Both the position numbers and the translations under genes were made by a program. Shown piece by piece: positions 54,055 to 61,878 of a stretch of 64,000 bases of DNA (position 1 is its first letter; every line of letters begins with the position of its first letter). This DNA comes from Thiobacillus denitrificans (GTDB lineage Bacteria; Pseudomonadota; Gammaproteobacteria; Burkholderiales; Thiobacillaceae): NCBI GenBank assembly GCA_002343685.1, contig DDRS01000007.1:23961-87960 (forward strand). The letters are read 5' to 3'. Under the pieces are notes generated by a model. That model searched no databases, had not been told where the DNA came from, and saw only the letters and a list, made by a program, of their open reading frames with translations.

Positions 54055-54074
54055 CCATTCACCATGATGAATGG
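54055..54074. promoter_or_regulatory. LysR-binding-site candidate at the csoS2 divergent promoter
   Basis: CCATTCACCATGATGAATGG is a 7-bp inverted repeat with a 6-bp spacer; it contains T-N11-A (TTCACCATGATGA). It is 26 bp from the second CbbR gene start. An AT-rich stretch follows (54078-54104, AATAAAAATTATTCATTTTT), a probable promoter area for csoS2. Confidence 0.65.
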
Positions 54075-54201
54075 AAACAATAAAAATTATTCATTTTTTA
54101 TTATGCACGAGCATCTTTATAGTCGGCAACACAGGATAGATGCACGGCTTTCTGAAGCCACCATCTAATGATTAACCGCTGAAGCATAAGGAAACCAGAT
54201 T

Positions 54202-56187
54202 ATGAGTGAAGCGACAGCAACCGCCACAACCGAACGCCTCAGCGGCCGGGAAGCAGCCATTGCCCGACGCCAGGCGCTCTCCCTCCACGGGAAAGGTGCG
54301 CTCAAGAACGGCAAAACCGCTGCGCCCAAAAGCGCGACCGAAGCGCGCATGGCGACGCGCGCCAGCGCACCCACTTCCACCGCGACGCCGGCAGCCGCCG
54401 AAACGGCAAGCTGCGGCTGCCAGCATGGCGAGACCTTTTCCGCGCGCGTCGAGGAAGCACGTCCGGCTACGCCCGTGGCGCTGGCACCGGTCTCCGCCGT
54501 GCGCCAGCGTCGCATCAAGCAGTCACAGCGCGGCCGCGGCGACGCGCCGCCCTGCCGCCCCTGCGGCCGCATCAAACCCGAACCGCCTAAGGTGGAAATC
54601 GGCACGACACTCGCCGGCAGCACCGTGACCGGCAACCAGGTCGAGCGTACCGCGCGCGTGACCGGTAACGAGTCGGGCACCTGCCGCACCGTGACCGGAA
54701 CCGAATACGTCGGCGCCGAGCAGTTCGGCGAATTCTGCGGCACGCTGCCCGAGGCGGCGCCGGCCAAAGTCGGCACAACCAGCACCAGCCGCGGCCGTCG
54801 CGTGACCGGCACCGAAGTCGGCCGCAGCACCCGGGTGACTGGCGACGAGAGCGGCACCTGCAAGCGCGTGACCGGCACCGAATACCTCGCTGCCGAGCAG
54901 GCCAGCGAATTCTGCGGCACGGCGCCCGAGCCGCGCCCGGAAAAGGCGGTGATGGGCATGACGGCGGCGCGCAATGCCGTGTCCGGCAGCGATCTCGCCC
55001 GCACCACGAAGGTGACCGGCGGCGAGTCCGGCGCGGCCCGCAACATCACCGGCAGCGCCTACGCCGACGCGCTCGTGCGCCCATCCGCCGAGGGCAACGG
55101 CCCAAAAAAGGTGGAAACCCGTCGCACGAGCGCTGGCGCAACGGTGAGCGGCACCCTACCGGGTCGCTCATCGAAACTTTCCGGCGATGAGCCGGGCGCC
55201 TGCGCACGCGTGACGGGTTCCGACTACATCAATACCGAGGAATTCAAGTCCTTCTGCCGCGCCGAGCCCTACCAGTCGCCGGCCAAGGTCGGCGTGTCGC
55301 GTACCCTCAAGGGTCAGGACGTGTCCGGCACCCAGGTCGGCCGCTCGGCGCACGTGACCGGCGACGAGCACGGCGCCTGCAAGCCGGTGACCGGCACCGC
55401 CTACATCGGCGCGGACCAGTACGCCGAGTTCTGCGCGGCGCGCACCGCGGCGGAAGCGATCAATCGCGCCCGCCTCGGCCGCAACGCCGACCTCACCGGC
55501 ATCCAGCCGGGGCCGGACGACAAGATGACCGGCAACGAGCGCGGCACCTGCCAGCCGGTGAGCGGCACCCCCTACCTGGGCGACAACCAGGTCGCCGCCG
55601 CGTGTGGCCGCCCGCCGATGGCGCAGGCCTACCGCAGCCGCGGCCCCGAAGGCTCGCAAGCGCCGGCCGCGATCACCGGCAACGCGATGGATGCCGGCCA
55701 GGGCGGCAACCGCACGGGCGATTTTTCCGTGGTGTCGCCGGCGCGCGCTGCGCAGTCGAGCGAGACCCGCCGCGTGACCGGCAACGCCTATGGCGCTGGC
55801 GGCCGCATCACTGGTCCGCTGGCACGCGCCACCGGCCTGGTGTCAGGCACGCCCGAATTCCGCTATCGCGACGAGACCGCCGCCGTGGCCGTTCCGGCTG
55901 CCCCGCAACCCGAGGCTGAGCCCGCGCCCGAGCGCATCACCGGCGCAGGAGGCGACCGCCACATCACCGGCGACGCCTGGGACCGCGGCAATCGCGTGAC
56001 CGGCACCGAAGGCCCGGCAAGCCGTCGCAACCCGACCCTGCGCGGCGACGCGCGCGGCAACGGCGCCACCGCCCGCGACAACCGCGAAATCGAGCGCCCG
56101 GCACCGGCCGCCAGCCGCATCACCGGCAGCAGCGGCAACAGCGGTGCCGGCGCGACGATCACCGTGTCCGGCGGCGCCCGGGGCTGA
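54202..56187 (+). CDS. csoS2: Carboxysome scaffold protein CsoS2, with shortened N-terminal domain
   Basis: 661-residue disordered scaffold linking Rubisco to the shell. One clear N-repeat (LSGREAAIARRQALSLHGKGAL, res ~13-33) and one degenerate (RQRRIKQSQRGRG) are seen, where Halothiobacillus CsoS2 has four. Then come six M-repeats (res ~130-480) with VTG...C..VTGT.Y pattern; repeat 3 lacks the Cys pair. The C-terminal domain ends ITGSSGNSGAGATITVSGGARG in parts, the conserved shell-binding end. RBS AAGGA upstream. First gene of the cso operon; no cbbLS precedes it. Confidence 0.95.
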   Translation: MSEATATATTERLSGREAAIARRQALSLHGKGALKNGKTAAPKSATEARMATRASAPTSTATPAAAETASCGCQHGETFSARVEEARPATPVALAPVSAVRQRRIKQSQRGRGDAPPCRPCGRIKPEPPKVEIGTTLAGSTVTGNQVERTARVTGNESGTCRTVTGTEYVGAEQFGEFCGTLPEAAPAKVGTTSTSRGRRVTGTEVGRSTRVTGDESGTCKRVTGTEYLAAEQASEFCGTAPEPRPEKAVMGMTAARNAVSGSDLARTTKVTGGESGAARNITGSAYADALVRPSAEGNGPKKVETRRTSAGATVSGTLPGRSSKLSGDEPGACARVTGSDYINTEEFKSFCRAEPYQSPAKVGVSRTLKGQDVSGTQVGRSAHVTGDEHGACKPVTGTAYIGADQYAEFCAARTAAEAINRARLGRNADLTGIQPGPDDKMTGNERGTCQPVSGTPYLGDNQVAAACGRPPMAQAYRSRGPEGSQAPAAITGNAMDAGQGGNRTGDFSVVSPARAAQSSETRRVTGNAYGAGGRITGPLARATGLVSGTPEFRYRDETAAVAVPAAPQPEAEPAPERITGAGGDRHITGDAWDRGNRVTGTEGPASRRNPTLRGDARGNGATARDNREIERPAPAASRITGSSGNSGAGATITVSGGARG

Positions 56188-56212
56188 TCGGCGGTAGCGA
56201 GGACGACACGAC

Positions 56213-57787
56213 ATGAACACTCGTCAACGTCTCGAAGCGATGCGCGCGCGCCAACCCGCCCCGGCGGGCATGGCGATGCGGACCGCACCGGCTGCGACCA
56301 CGCTGCCGAGCTGGCCGCAGCGCCCGAGCTTCTGCCCGCCCGGCATGCAGGCGCGCGGCGGCGAATGCGTGACGAGCGCGTGCGCGCCGCAAGCGCACTC
56401 GCTGATCGACGTGGCGCGCAATGCCGAGCTGGCCGACTACGAGCGCACGATTCGCGCCCGCTTCGATGCCATCGTGCCGACGCTCAAGGAGATTGCCGCG
56501 CAGCAGCATGAGGCCGGCTTCGAGCAGCGCGCGCAGCAGATCGCACGCGAACGCCTCGGTTTCGAGTTGCCCGAAACGGTGCTCGCCGACGCCTGGGTGA
56601 CTACGCTCGACATGCGCAAGCTTTACGGCCACAGCGTGTTGCAGACCTACCACGCGCTGGCCAGGGACTACGCGGCGCGCTGGAACGGCCACGCCGAAGC
56701 GGACGCCATGCAGCGCTTCTTCATCGAATGCGGCTTCCACGAAGTCGACATCAGCCCCTGCGCCGATGGTCGCCTGAAGGGCCTGCTGCAGTTCGTGCTG
56801 CGCCTGCCGAACCAGGCGGTGCGCCGCAAGTCCTACGCCGGCGCCATGTTCGACGTCGAACTGAACGTCAAGCACTGGACCGAGATCGAGCTGCGCCGCT
56901 TCCGCGAGGGCGTGCCGACGCTGTCGGACGCCGGCACGCGCTATCTCAAGGTTGCCGTCTATCACTTCAGCAGTTCGGACCCGCACCACGAAGGCTGCGC
57001 GGCCCATGGCAGCGACGATCGCAAGGCCGCCCAGGCTGCACTCGACCGCCTGGCCGCCTTCCGCACCGCGATCGAGAACGGCTTCTGCTGCGGCGCCTCG
57101 GTGGCGACGCTGCTGATCGGCGTGGACACCGACAACGACGCGATCAGGATCCACGTCCCCGATGCCGCTGGCGAGATGCGCGCGGACTGCTTCGTCGACA
57201 ACCTCGCCGTGTATCAGCAGACCGCCGGCATGGTCGCCTCCGAAGCACGCTGGCGCCTCGGCGCCGCGATCGACGAGGCCGTGCGCGAGACCGGCCGCAG
57301 CGCGCCGGAAACCGGCATGCGCAGCCTGATCGAGCGCCTGCTGACGAACAACCTGTCGCAGATCGACTACGTCTGCGCCAACCACGGCGGCCGCTATGCC
57401 GACATCGGCCACGCCGAGCGCTTCATCAACATCGGCGACAGCTTCGATGTGCTGCATCTGCGCAACCTCGCCTACTTCGGCCACCTGCACACGATCGAGG
57501 AAGGCGCGGCGGACATGGACGTCGGCATCAAGATCTTCAGCAAGCTGAACGTGGTGCACGGCCTGCCGATCCCGATCGCGATCCACTATCGCTACGACGA
57601 GCAGGTGCCCGGTTCGCGCGAGCGTGCGGTGGCGCGCTGCCGCCGGATCAAGGCCGCGATCGAGACGCGCTACCCGGTTCTGGCCAGGGAAGGCCTGCTG
57701 TTCTGCGGCATGACCGTGCAGGCCAAACAGCCTGACAGCATGCAGGAAGACGTGACGGACATCGAAACCAATTCGCATGGGCATTGA
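56213..57787 (+). CDS. csoSCA: Carboxysomal carbonic anhydrase CsoSCA (CsoS3)
   Basis: 524-residue shell-associated carbonic anhydrase that turns bicarbonate into CO2 inside the carboxysome. Zinc ligands Cys183 (SPCADGRLKG), His251 (VYHFSSSD) and Cys262 (HHEGCAAHG) match C173, H242 and C253 of Halothiobacillus in spacing. N-terminal domain (STRQRLEAMRAR-like start), catalytic domain and C-terminal pseudo-symmetry domain all present at typical length. 25 bp after csoS2. Confidence 0.96.
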   Translation: MNTRQRLEAMRARQPAPAGMAMRTAPAATTLPSWPQRPSFCPPGMQARGGECVTSACAPQAHSLIDVARNAELADYERTIRARFDAIVPTLKEIAAQQHEAGFEQRAQQIARERLGFELPETVLADAWVTTLDMRKLYGHSVLQTYHALARDYAARWNGHAEADAMQRFFIECGFHEVDISPCADGRLKGLLQFVLRLPNQAVRRKSYAGAMFDVELNVKHWTEIELRRFREGVPTLSDAGTRYLKVAVYHFSSSDPHHEGCAAHGSDDRKAAQAALDRLAAFRTAIENGFCCGASVATLLIGVDTDNDAIRIHVPDAAGEMRADCFVDNLAVYQQTAGMVASEARWRLGAAIDEAVRETGRSAPETGMRSLIERLLTNNLSQIDYVCANHGGRYADIGHAERFINIGDSFDVLHLRNLAYFGHLHTIEEGAADMDVGIKIFSKLNVVHGLPIPIAIHYRYDEQVPGSRERAVARCRRIKAAIETRYPVLAREGLLFCGMTVQAKQPDSMQEDVTDIETNSHGH

Positions 57788-57796
57788 GGTGAAGTC

Positions 57797-58054
57797 ATGA
57801 AGATCATGCAAGTGGAAAAAACATTGGTCTCGACCAACCGCGTACGCGAAATGGGCCACCGCCCTCTGCTGGTAGTGCGCGAGAAAGCCGGCGGCACGCG
57901 CAGTGTGGCGGTGGACGCGGTGGGCTGCATCCCGGGCGACTGGGTGATCTGCGTCGGCAGCTCGGCGGCGCGCGAGGCGGCGGGCGCGAAGGACTTCCCG
58001 AGCGACCTGACCATCATCGGCATCATCGATCACTGGCAGCACCAGGAGCATTGA
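57797..58054 (+). CDS. csoS4A: Carboxysome shell vertex protein CsoS4A
   Basis: 85-residue BMV (CcmL/EutN) domain protein that forms pentamers capping the icosahedral vertices. MKIMQVEKTLVSTNRVREMGHRPLLVVR, then DAVGCIPGDWVICVGSSAARE and LTIIGIIDHWQ, standard for CsoS4A. Nine bases after csoSCA, one base before csoS4B. Confidence 0.96.
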   Translation: MKIMQVEKTLVSTNRVREMGHRPLLVVREKAGGTRSVAVDAVGCIPGDWVICVGSSAAREAAGAKDFPSDLTIIGIIDHWQHQEH

Positions 58055-58055
58055 A

Positions 58056-58346
58056 ATGGAGATCATGCGCGTGGTGTCGGATCTGGTGTGCACGCGGCGC
58101 ATTCCCGGCCTCTTTCACGCGTCGCTGCGCGTGCTGGCCGACGCCAAAGGCACGCTCGCCGTGGCGGTGGATCCGGTCGGCGTACCGGAAGGGAAATGGG
58201 TATTTACCGCCGGCGGCTCGGCCGCCCGCTATGGCGCCGGCGATTACAGGATTCTTACCGATTTGACGATCCTCGGGATCATCGATCAGTGGAATGTGGT
58301 GGATGAGCACCACGAAGCAAGCAAGGCAGTTTCATTAACCGTGTAA
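58056..58346 (+). CDS. csoS4B: Carboxysome shell vertex protein CsoS4B
   Basis: 96-residue BMV-domain pentamer protein. MEIMRVVSDLVCTRRIPGLFHASLRVL, DPVGVPEGKWVFTAGGSAARYG and LTILGIIDQWN. About 40% like CsoS4A. A short C-terminal tail (VVDEHHEASKAVSLTV) is longer than usual. Directly after csoS4A. Confidence 0.95.
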   Translation: MEIMRVVSDLVCTRRIPGLFHASLRVLADAKGTLAVAVDPVGVPEGKWVFTAGGSAARYGAGDYRILTDLTILGIIDQWNVVDEHHEASKAVSLTV

Positions 58347-58358
58347 AGGAGAAACATC

Positions 58359-58658
58359 ATGGCAAACGCAATGACGGGCATCGCCCTGGGAATGATTGAA
58401 ACGCGTGGTCTGGTGCCGGCGATCGAAGCCGCCGACGCCATGACCAAGGCCGCCGAGGTGCGCCTGATCGGCCGCCAGTTCGTCGGCGGTGGCTACGTGA
58501 CCGTGCTGGTGCGCGGCGAGACGGGTGCGGTCAACGCCGCAGTTCGCGCCGGCGCCGACGCCTGCGAGCGTGTGGGTGACGGCCTGGTCGCCGCCCACAT
58601 CATCGCCCGCGTCCACAACGAGGTGGAGAACATCCTCCCCGCCGCCGCAGCCGCCTGA
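58359..58658 (+). CDS. csoS1: Carboxysome shell hexamer protein CsoS1, copy 1
   Basis: 99-residue BMC-domain protein; hexamers tile the shell facets. GIALGMIETRGLVPAIEAADAMTKAAEVRLIGRQ and GGGYVTVLVRGETGAVNAAVRAGADACERVGDGLVAAHIIARVH, the CsoS1A/C sequence with the pore loop. Ends ENILPAAAAA. RBS AAGGAG upstream. Confidence 0.97.
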   Translation: MANAMTGIALGMIETRGLVPAIEAADAMTKAAEVRLIGRQFVGGGYVTVLVRGETGAVNAAVRAGADACERVGDGLVAAHIIARVHNEVENILPAAAAA

Positions 58659-58693
58659 TTTGATTGAACGCAATTTGCAATAGGAGAGAGAAA

Positions 58694-58993
58694 ATGGCTA
58701 CTGGTATGACTGGCATTGCCCTGGGCATGATCGAGACCCGCGGTCTGGTTCCCGCAATCGAAGCAGCTGACGCGATGACCAAGGCGGCGGAAGTGCGGCT
58801 GATCGGCCGCCAGTTCGTCGGCGGCGGCTACGTCACCGTCCTCGTGCGTGGTGAAACCGGTGCGGTGAACGCGGCGGTGCGCGCCGGCGCCGACGCCTGC
58901 GAGCGTGTAGGTGACGGCCTGGTCGCCGCCCACATCATCGCTCGCGTCCACAACGAGGTGGAGAACATCCTCCCCACCGCTGCTGCTGCCTGA
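58694..58993 (+). CDS. csoS1: Carboxysome shell hexamer protein CsoS1, copy 2
   Basis: 99 residues; start at 58694 with TAGGAGAGAG upstream. Apart from the first residues (MATGMTG) and one near the end (ENILPTAAAA), the protein is nearly identical to copy 1. The codon use differs at some third positions, so the copies are old but kept alike. Confidence 0.97.
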   Translation: MATGMTGIALGMIETRGLVPAIEAADAMTKAAEVRLIGRQFVGGGYVTVLVRGETGAVNAAVRAGADACERVGDGLVAAHIIARVHNEVENILPTAAAA

Positions 58994-59047
58994 TCGGACG
59001 CCATCATGGACATGATGGTGGACAAGGTCGAGGCAAAAGGGGACATC

Positions 59048-59389
59048 ATGGCCAGCACGAACACCGGCATCGCGCTGGGCATGATCGAAACCCGCGGACT
59101 GGTCCCTGCCATCGAGGCGGCGGATGCGATGACCAAGGCGGCGGAAGTGCGGCTGATCGGCCGCCAGTTCGTCGGCGGCGGTTACGTCACCGTCCTCGTA
59201 CGCGGGGAAACCGGTGCGGTGAACGCGGCGGTGCGTGCCGGCGCGGATGCCTGCGAGCGCGTGGGCGACGGCCTGATCGCCGCCCACATCATCGCCCGCG
59301 TGCACGGCGAAGTGGAGCACATCCTGCCAACGCAGCCCAGCGCAGGTGGGGCGGGACGCGACGGCGACGTGACCTGCATCGCAGCTTAG
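59048..59389 (+). CDS. csoS1: Carboxysome shell hexamer protein CsoS1, copy 3 (CsoS1B-like, extended)
   Basis: 113 residues; start at 59048 (MASTNTGIALGMIETRG). The BMC core is nearly identical to copies 1 and 2, with small changes (GDGLIAAHII, HGEVEHILP). The C-terminus is lengthened (TQPSAGGAGRDGDVTCIAA), as in CsoS1B. An upstream in-frame ATG at 59006 gives a 14-residue non-family leader. Confidence 0.95.
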   Translation: MASTNTGIALGMIETRGLVPAIEAADAMTKAAEVRLIGRQFVGGGYVTVLVRGETGAVNAAVRAGADACERVGDGLIAAHIIARVHGEVEHILPTQPSAGGAGRDGDVTCIAA

Positions 59390-59402
59390 CAAAGGGGGCT
59401 GC

Positions 59403-59852
59403 ATGGCAATCGATCCAAGGCTATTGGGGTATCTGAACCGGGCACTGGACCATGAGATGGCCGCAGTACAGCAATACATGGCCCAGTCCAGGCTCTGCGA
59501 CCTGTGGAACCTGTCAGACTACTGTACGCATTTTCACCAGGACGTCACCGAGGAACTCGGCCACGTGCAAAGCCTGATGGACGCCCTGCTCAGGCTCGGA
59601 CTCGCGCCCAACGCCACCCAACTGCCGCCGGTACGGCTCGGCCGCAACCTGGGCGAAATGATCGCCATCGATCGCGTACTGGAAATCGAGGCGATTCGGC
59701 TGTACGAGGAAGCCACCGCCTACTGTGCACGGGTGCGTGATTTTGGCCACCACGGTCTATTTGCAGGCATTCTGAAAGACGAGTTGATGCATCTCGACGA
59801 GCTGGGCAAGATGGAGGCTGACTTGCTCGAAAAGGAACAACGTTATGCCTGA
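59403..59852 (+). CDS. Ferritin-like (bacterioferritin-type) protein of the cso operon
   Basis: 149-residue four-helix ferritin-like protein: LLGYLNRALDHEMAAVQQYMAQSRLCDLW, then HFHQDVTEELGHVQSLMDALLRLG and DRVLEIEAIRLYEEATAYC, with EILKDELMHLDELGKME-like GILKDELMHLDELGK. The Glu/His pattern (E..H repeated) suggests a di-iron site. Bfr-like genes are common downstream of csoS1 in alpha-carboxysome clusters; role unknown. Overlaps the next gene by 8 bp. Confidence 0.9.
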   Translation: MAIDPRLLGYLNRALDHEMAAVQQYMAQSRLCDLWNLSDYCTHFHQDVTEELGHVQSLMDALLRLGLAPNATQLPPVRLGRNLGEMIAIDRVLEIEAIRLYEEATAYCARVRDFGHHGLFAGILKDELMHLDELGKMEADLLEKEQRYA

Positions 59853-60114
59853 AGACAACAATCCCATTCCGCACTGGCAGCGGCAGGACCTGCCGCCGAT
59901 GCTGACCCGGCGTTACGAATTCGAGACCTATGCGGAGACACGGCGTTTCCTGGACGGCGTCGCCAAGCTCGCCGAGGAAGCCGGACTGTATCCGAACCTG
60001 AGTTTCGGAAAAACCTATGTCAGCGTCACCATCGACGCCGACGGTAAGAAAGTCGGACCCGACTGCGTAGCGCTGGCCCAGAAGATCGACGGCCTGCTCG
60101 CGTCGGCGACCTGA
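59845..60114 (+). CDS. Rubisco accumulation factor-like protein (acRAF, PCD fold)
   Basis: 89-residue protein of the pterin-4a-carbinolamine dehydratase fold without the PCD catalytic His cluster: WQRQDLPPMLTRRYEFETYAETRRFLDGVAKLAEEAGLYPNLSFGKTYVSVTID. Homologues in cso operons act as Rubisco assembly chaperones (acRAF). Its presence beside an operon that lacks cbbLS is notable. Confidence 0.88.
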   Translation: MPEDNNPIPHWQRQDLPPMLTRRYEFETYAETRRFLDGVAKLAEEAGLYPNLSFGKTYVSVTIDADGKKVGPDCVALAQKIDGLLASAT

Positions 60115-60120
60115 TCGCCC

Positions 60121-60759
60121 ATGCCTGGTCTGCGCATCGCTGTCGTGAACCAGAAAGGCGGCACAGGCAAGACGACCCTGGCGCTCAATCTGGCCGCCGG
60201 CCTGCAGCGACGCGCCAGCACGCTGGTGCTGGATGCCGATCCCCAGGCCTCGATCAGCCAGTGGGCGGCCATGAGCGGCAAGAGCGGACAACTGCCCGCC
60301 GTTCAGGCGGTGGCACAGGATGACGTGTGCGCGCGCATCGCACAGGGCGCCCGCGGCCACCGCTACGTCGTGATCGACTGCCCCCCGACACTGCGGACCG
60401 CGATGGTAGGCGACGTTATGAACAACGTGGATGTGCTGCTGGTCCCGATCCAGCCTTCGCCCGTGGATCTCTGGGCGAGCATGGACATCACCACCGCGGT
60501 TCACAACACGCGCCAGCGCAATCCCCAGCTCAAGGCCTTCGCCGTGCTGAACCAACTGGACAACCGCAATGTGCTTTCGCGCCTCATGCACGAAGCGCTG
60601 GCGGAGCTGGAATTCCCCGCCCTGCGCGCCGGTCTCGCCCGGCGCGCCGCCTACCGCAGCGCCGCAGTGGAAGGCACCAGTGTGTATGGGCTCGGACACC
60701 GCGGCAAGGCGGCCGCCCACGAAGTTGAAGCCCTGATCGAGGAGTTATTGCAATCATGA
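60121..60759 (+). CDS. mcdA: ParA-type carboxysome positioning ATPase McdA
   Basis: 212-residue ParA/MinD ATPase: RIAVVNQKGGTGKTTLALNLAAGLQ (deviant Walker A KGGTGKT), LVLDADPQASISQWAA and VIDCPPTLRT (Walker B). It coats the nucleoid and distributes carboxysomes so that daughter cells inherit them. Its stop overlaps the small mcdB-like gene (ATGA), the arrangement known for alpha-type McdAB. Confidence 0.93.
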   Translation: MPGLRIAVVNQKGGTGKTTLALNLAAGLQRRASTLVLDADPQASISQWAAMSGKSGQLPAVQAVAQDDVCARIAQGARGHRYVVIDCPPTLRTAMVGDVMNNVDVLLVPIQPSPVDLWASMDITTAVHNTRQRNPQLKAFAVLNQLDNRNVLSRLMHEALAELEFPALRAGLARRAAYRSAAVEGTSVYGLGHRGKAAAHEVEALIEELLQS

Positions 60760-60911
60760 ACAAGACATCCAGCAAACTCGCTGCCGGCATGCGCAAAGTG
60801 AAAGCGCAGCAGGAAAACCCCGTCGCGAAAACCGAGCCGCGCAAGGCCGCAACGCCCGCACCCAAACCCACGCCGTCGCCGAAGCATCCGGACCGCATCT
60901 GGCCGGATTGA
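60756..60911 (+). CDS. mcdB: McdB-like carboxysome positioning adaptor (51 aa)
   Basis: 51 residues, start ATG at 60756 overlapping the mcdA stop. The N-terminal half is basic (SKLAAGMRKVKAQQ), the middle is a Pro/Lys/Ala-rich disordered linker (PRKAATPAPKPTPSPKH) and the end is PDRIWPD. Alpha-carboxysome McdB proteins are small, disordered and end in a conserved Trp-containing acidic peptide, as here. Because of size it is easily missed. Last gene of the cso operon. Confidence 0.75.
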   Translation: MNKTSSKLAAGMRKVKAQQENPVAKTEPRKAATPAPKPTPSPKHPDRIWPD

Positions 60912-61331
60912 GGCGCACGCCGGACCGCCGGGCCGCGCGTGTACGCCACGGCTGCAGTTCCAGGCCGCCGCCCGCCCGCCTCTGGCTCCGTATCGGTTCG
61001 CGATTTTGTCTGCGAATGATTGAACCGCCATGCCAGCTCTGCCGCGCATCATCGGCATGCAAGTCCGGCTACCCGATCACATTTCATACGGCGCGGAGCT
61101 AACCGCAGTCCATAACGCCGGATTGGCCGAATCTCCGACATCTGAACCAGCCCCTGCCGAAGGGCAGGTGCGCAGCACTGAGCTGAGCTGACCGTCATCG
61201 AACGAATGACTGTTTTCTGCCGTACACCGGCCTGTGAACTTAGACGCATTGGATGGCAGAAGGTCGGCCGTAGCGGTCCTTTGCCCAACTCGGCAAATAC
61301 GTCCGCTTAGACTTCAGACGGGTCAATCGCG
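60912..61331. other. Non-coding stretch between the cso operon and the cassette array
   Basis: About 420 bp. Several short open frames exist on both strands but none has a family-like sequence or a start with a clear RBS. No obvious terminator after mcdB. Likely a degenerate end of the cassette array or an ORF-less cassette. Confidence 0.5.
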
Positions 61332-61418
61332 AATCAACGTAGAGCTTACCGGCGCTGCGCGGCCTTATCGCGCAGCGTCCAGAGAGCGAAGCGAACGGAG
61401 TTGAGCGCCAGGTTAGCC
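61332..61418 (-). repeat. attC-like site a (degenerate left core)
   Basis: Read on the minus strand, GGCTAAC opens the site (61412-61418), then imperfect inverted repeats with the stem GCTGCGCG...CGCGCAGC in the centre (61353-61376), and ends GTTGATT (61332-61338). The right core fits an attC R'' box; the far core deviates from GTTRRRY. Downstream site of the last cassette. Confidence 0.5.
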
Positions 61419-61874
61419 ATGTGTTCGCACCCCTAAAGGATGCTTGCTTTGGCTGATGAGCTTGATATTGGCGCGGCCACCTTCAATTTTGTAGTGGCGA
61501 CCCGCACTATCTTCTAAGAAGATGTCGACAAGCGGAGACATGTCGCCTCCATTGACCATGATGCCATCAAACTTTCCGAATTCGGTTTCGTAGAACTCGC
61601 CCTCTTGAAGTTTGACCCCGTCCGTGGAGATGGCTATGCGGCCTTTACTACCGTCCGCATAGATGCCACCGAGCCATCGAAGGATGACCGATCTGCGCCC
61701 GTGGTTAGTTGCTGTGATGAAGATACTTGAGTATTCGTCTGTACGGTCGTGCTCGCGCGGAAAACACTTAGCCTTCAATTGCGCACGATCTCGCCAAGCG
61801 AGATACAACCCCAAGCAAAGACTGAGAGTTGAGACCGCCAGCGCGATGAGAGAGAGGGTGGTAGGGTCAGGCAT
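61413..61874 (-). CDS. Cassette-encoded hypothetical membrane-anchored protein
   Basis: 153 residues. An N-terminal TM (LSLIALAVSTLSLCLGLYLAW) is followed by a soluble domain with predicted beta strands (SSIFITATNHGRRSVILRWLGGIYADG, MVNGGDMSPLVDIFLED). The stop TAA lies within the GGCTAAC core of attC a. No family recognised. Base composition is lower in GC than the carboxysome genes, as expected for a cassette. Confidence 0.7.
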   Translation of the reverse strand: MPDPTTLSLIALAVSTLSLCLGLYLAWRDRAQLKAKCFPREHDRTDEYSSIFITATNHGRRSVILRWLGGIYADGSKGRIAISTDGVKLQEGEFYETEFGKFDGIMVNGGDMSPLVDIFLEDSAGRHYKIEGGRANIKLISQSKHPLGVRTHG

Positions 61875-61878
61875 ACAT

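Noticed and set aside
54202..56187. Programmed -1 frameshift site in csoS2
   Set aside because: Known in Halothiobacillus, but I could not point to a convincing slippery heptamer plus structure here by eye.
58359..59389. Large tandem DNA repeat or CRISPR-like array
   Set aside because: The repeats are the three csoS1 genes; there are no short spaced repeats.
61049..61288. 79-codon minus-strand frame after the cso operon
   Set aside because: Arg/Cys-rich, no RBS, no motif; looks like random frame in non-coding DNA.
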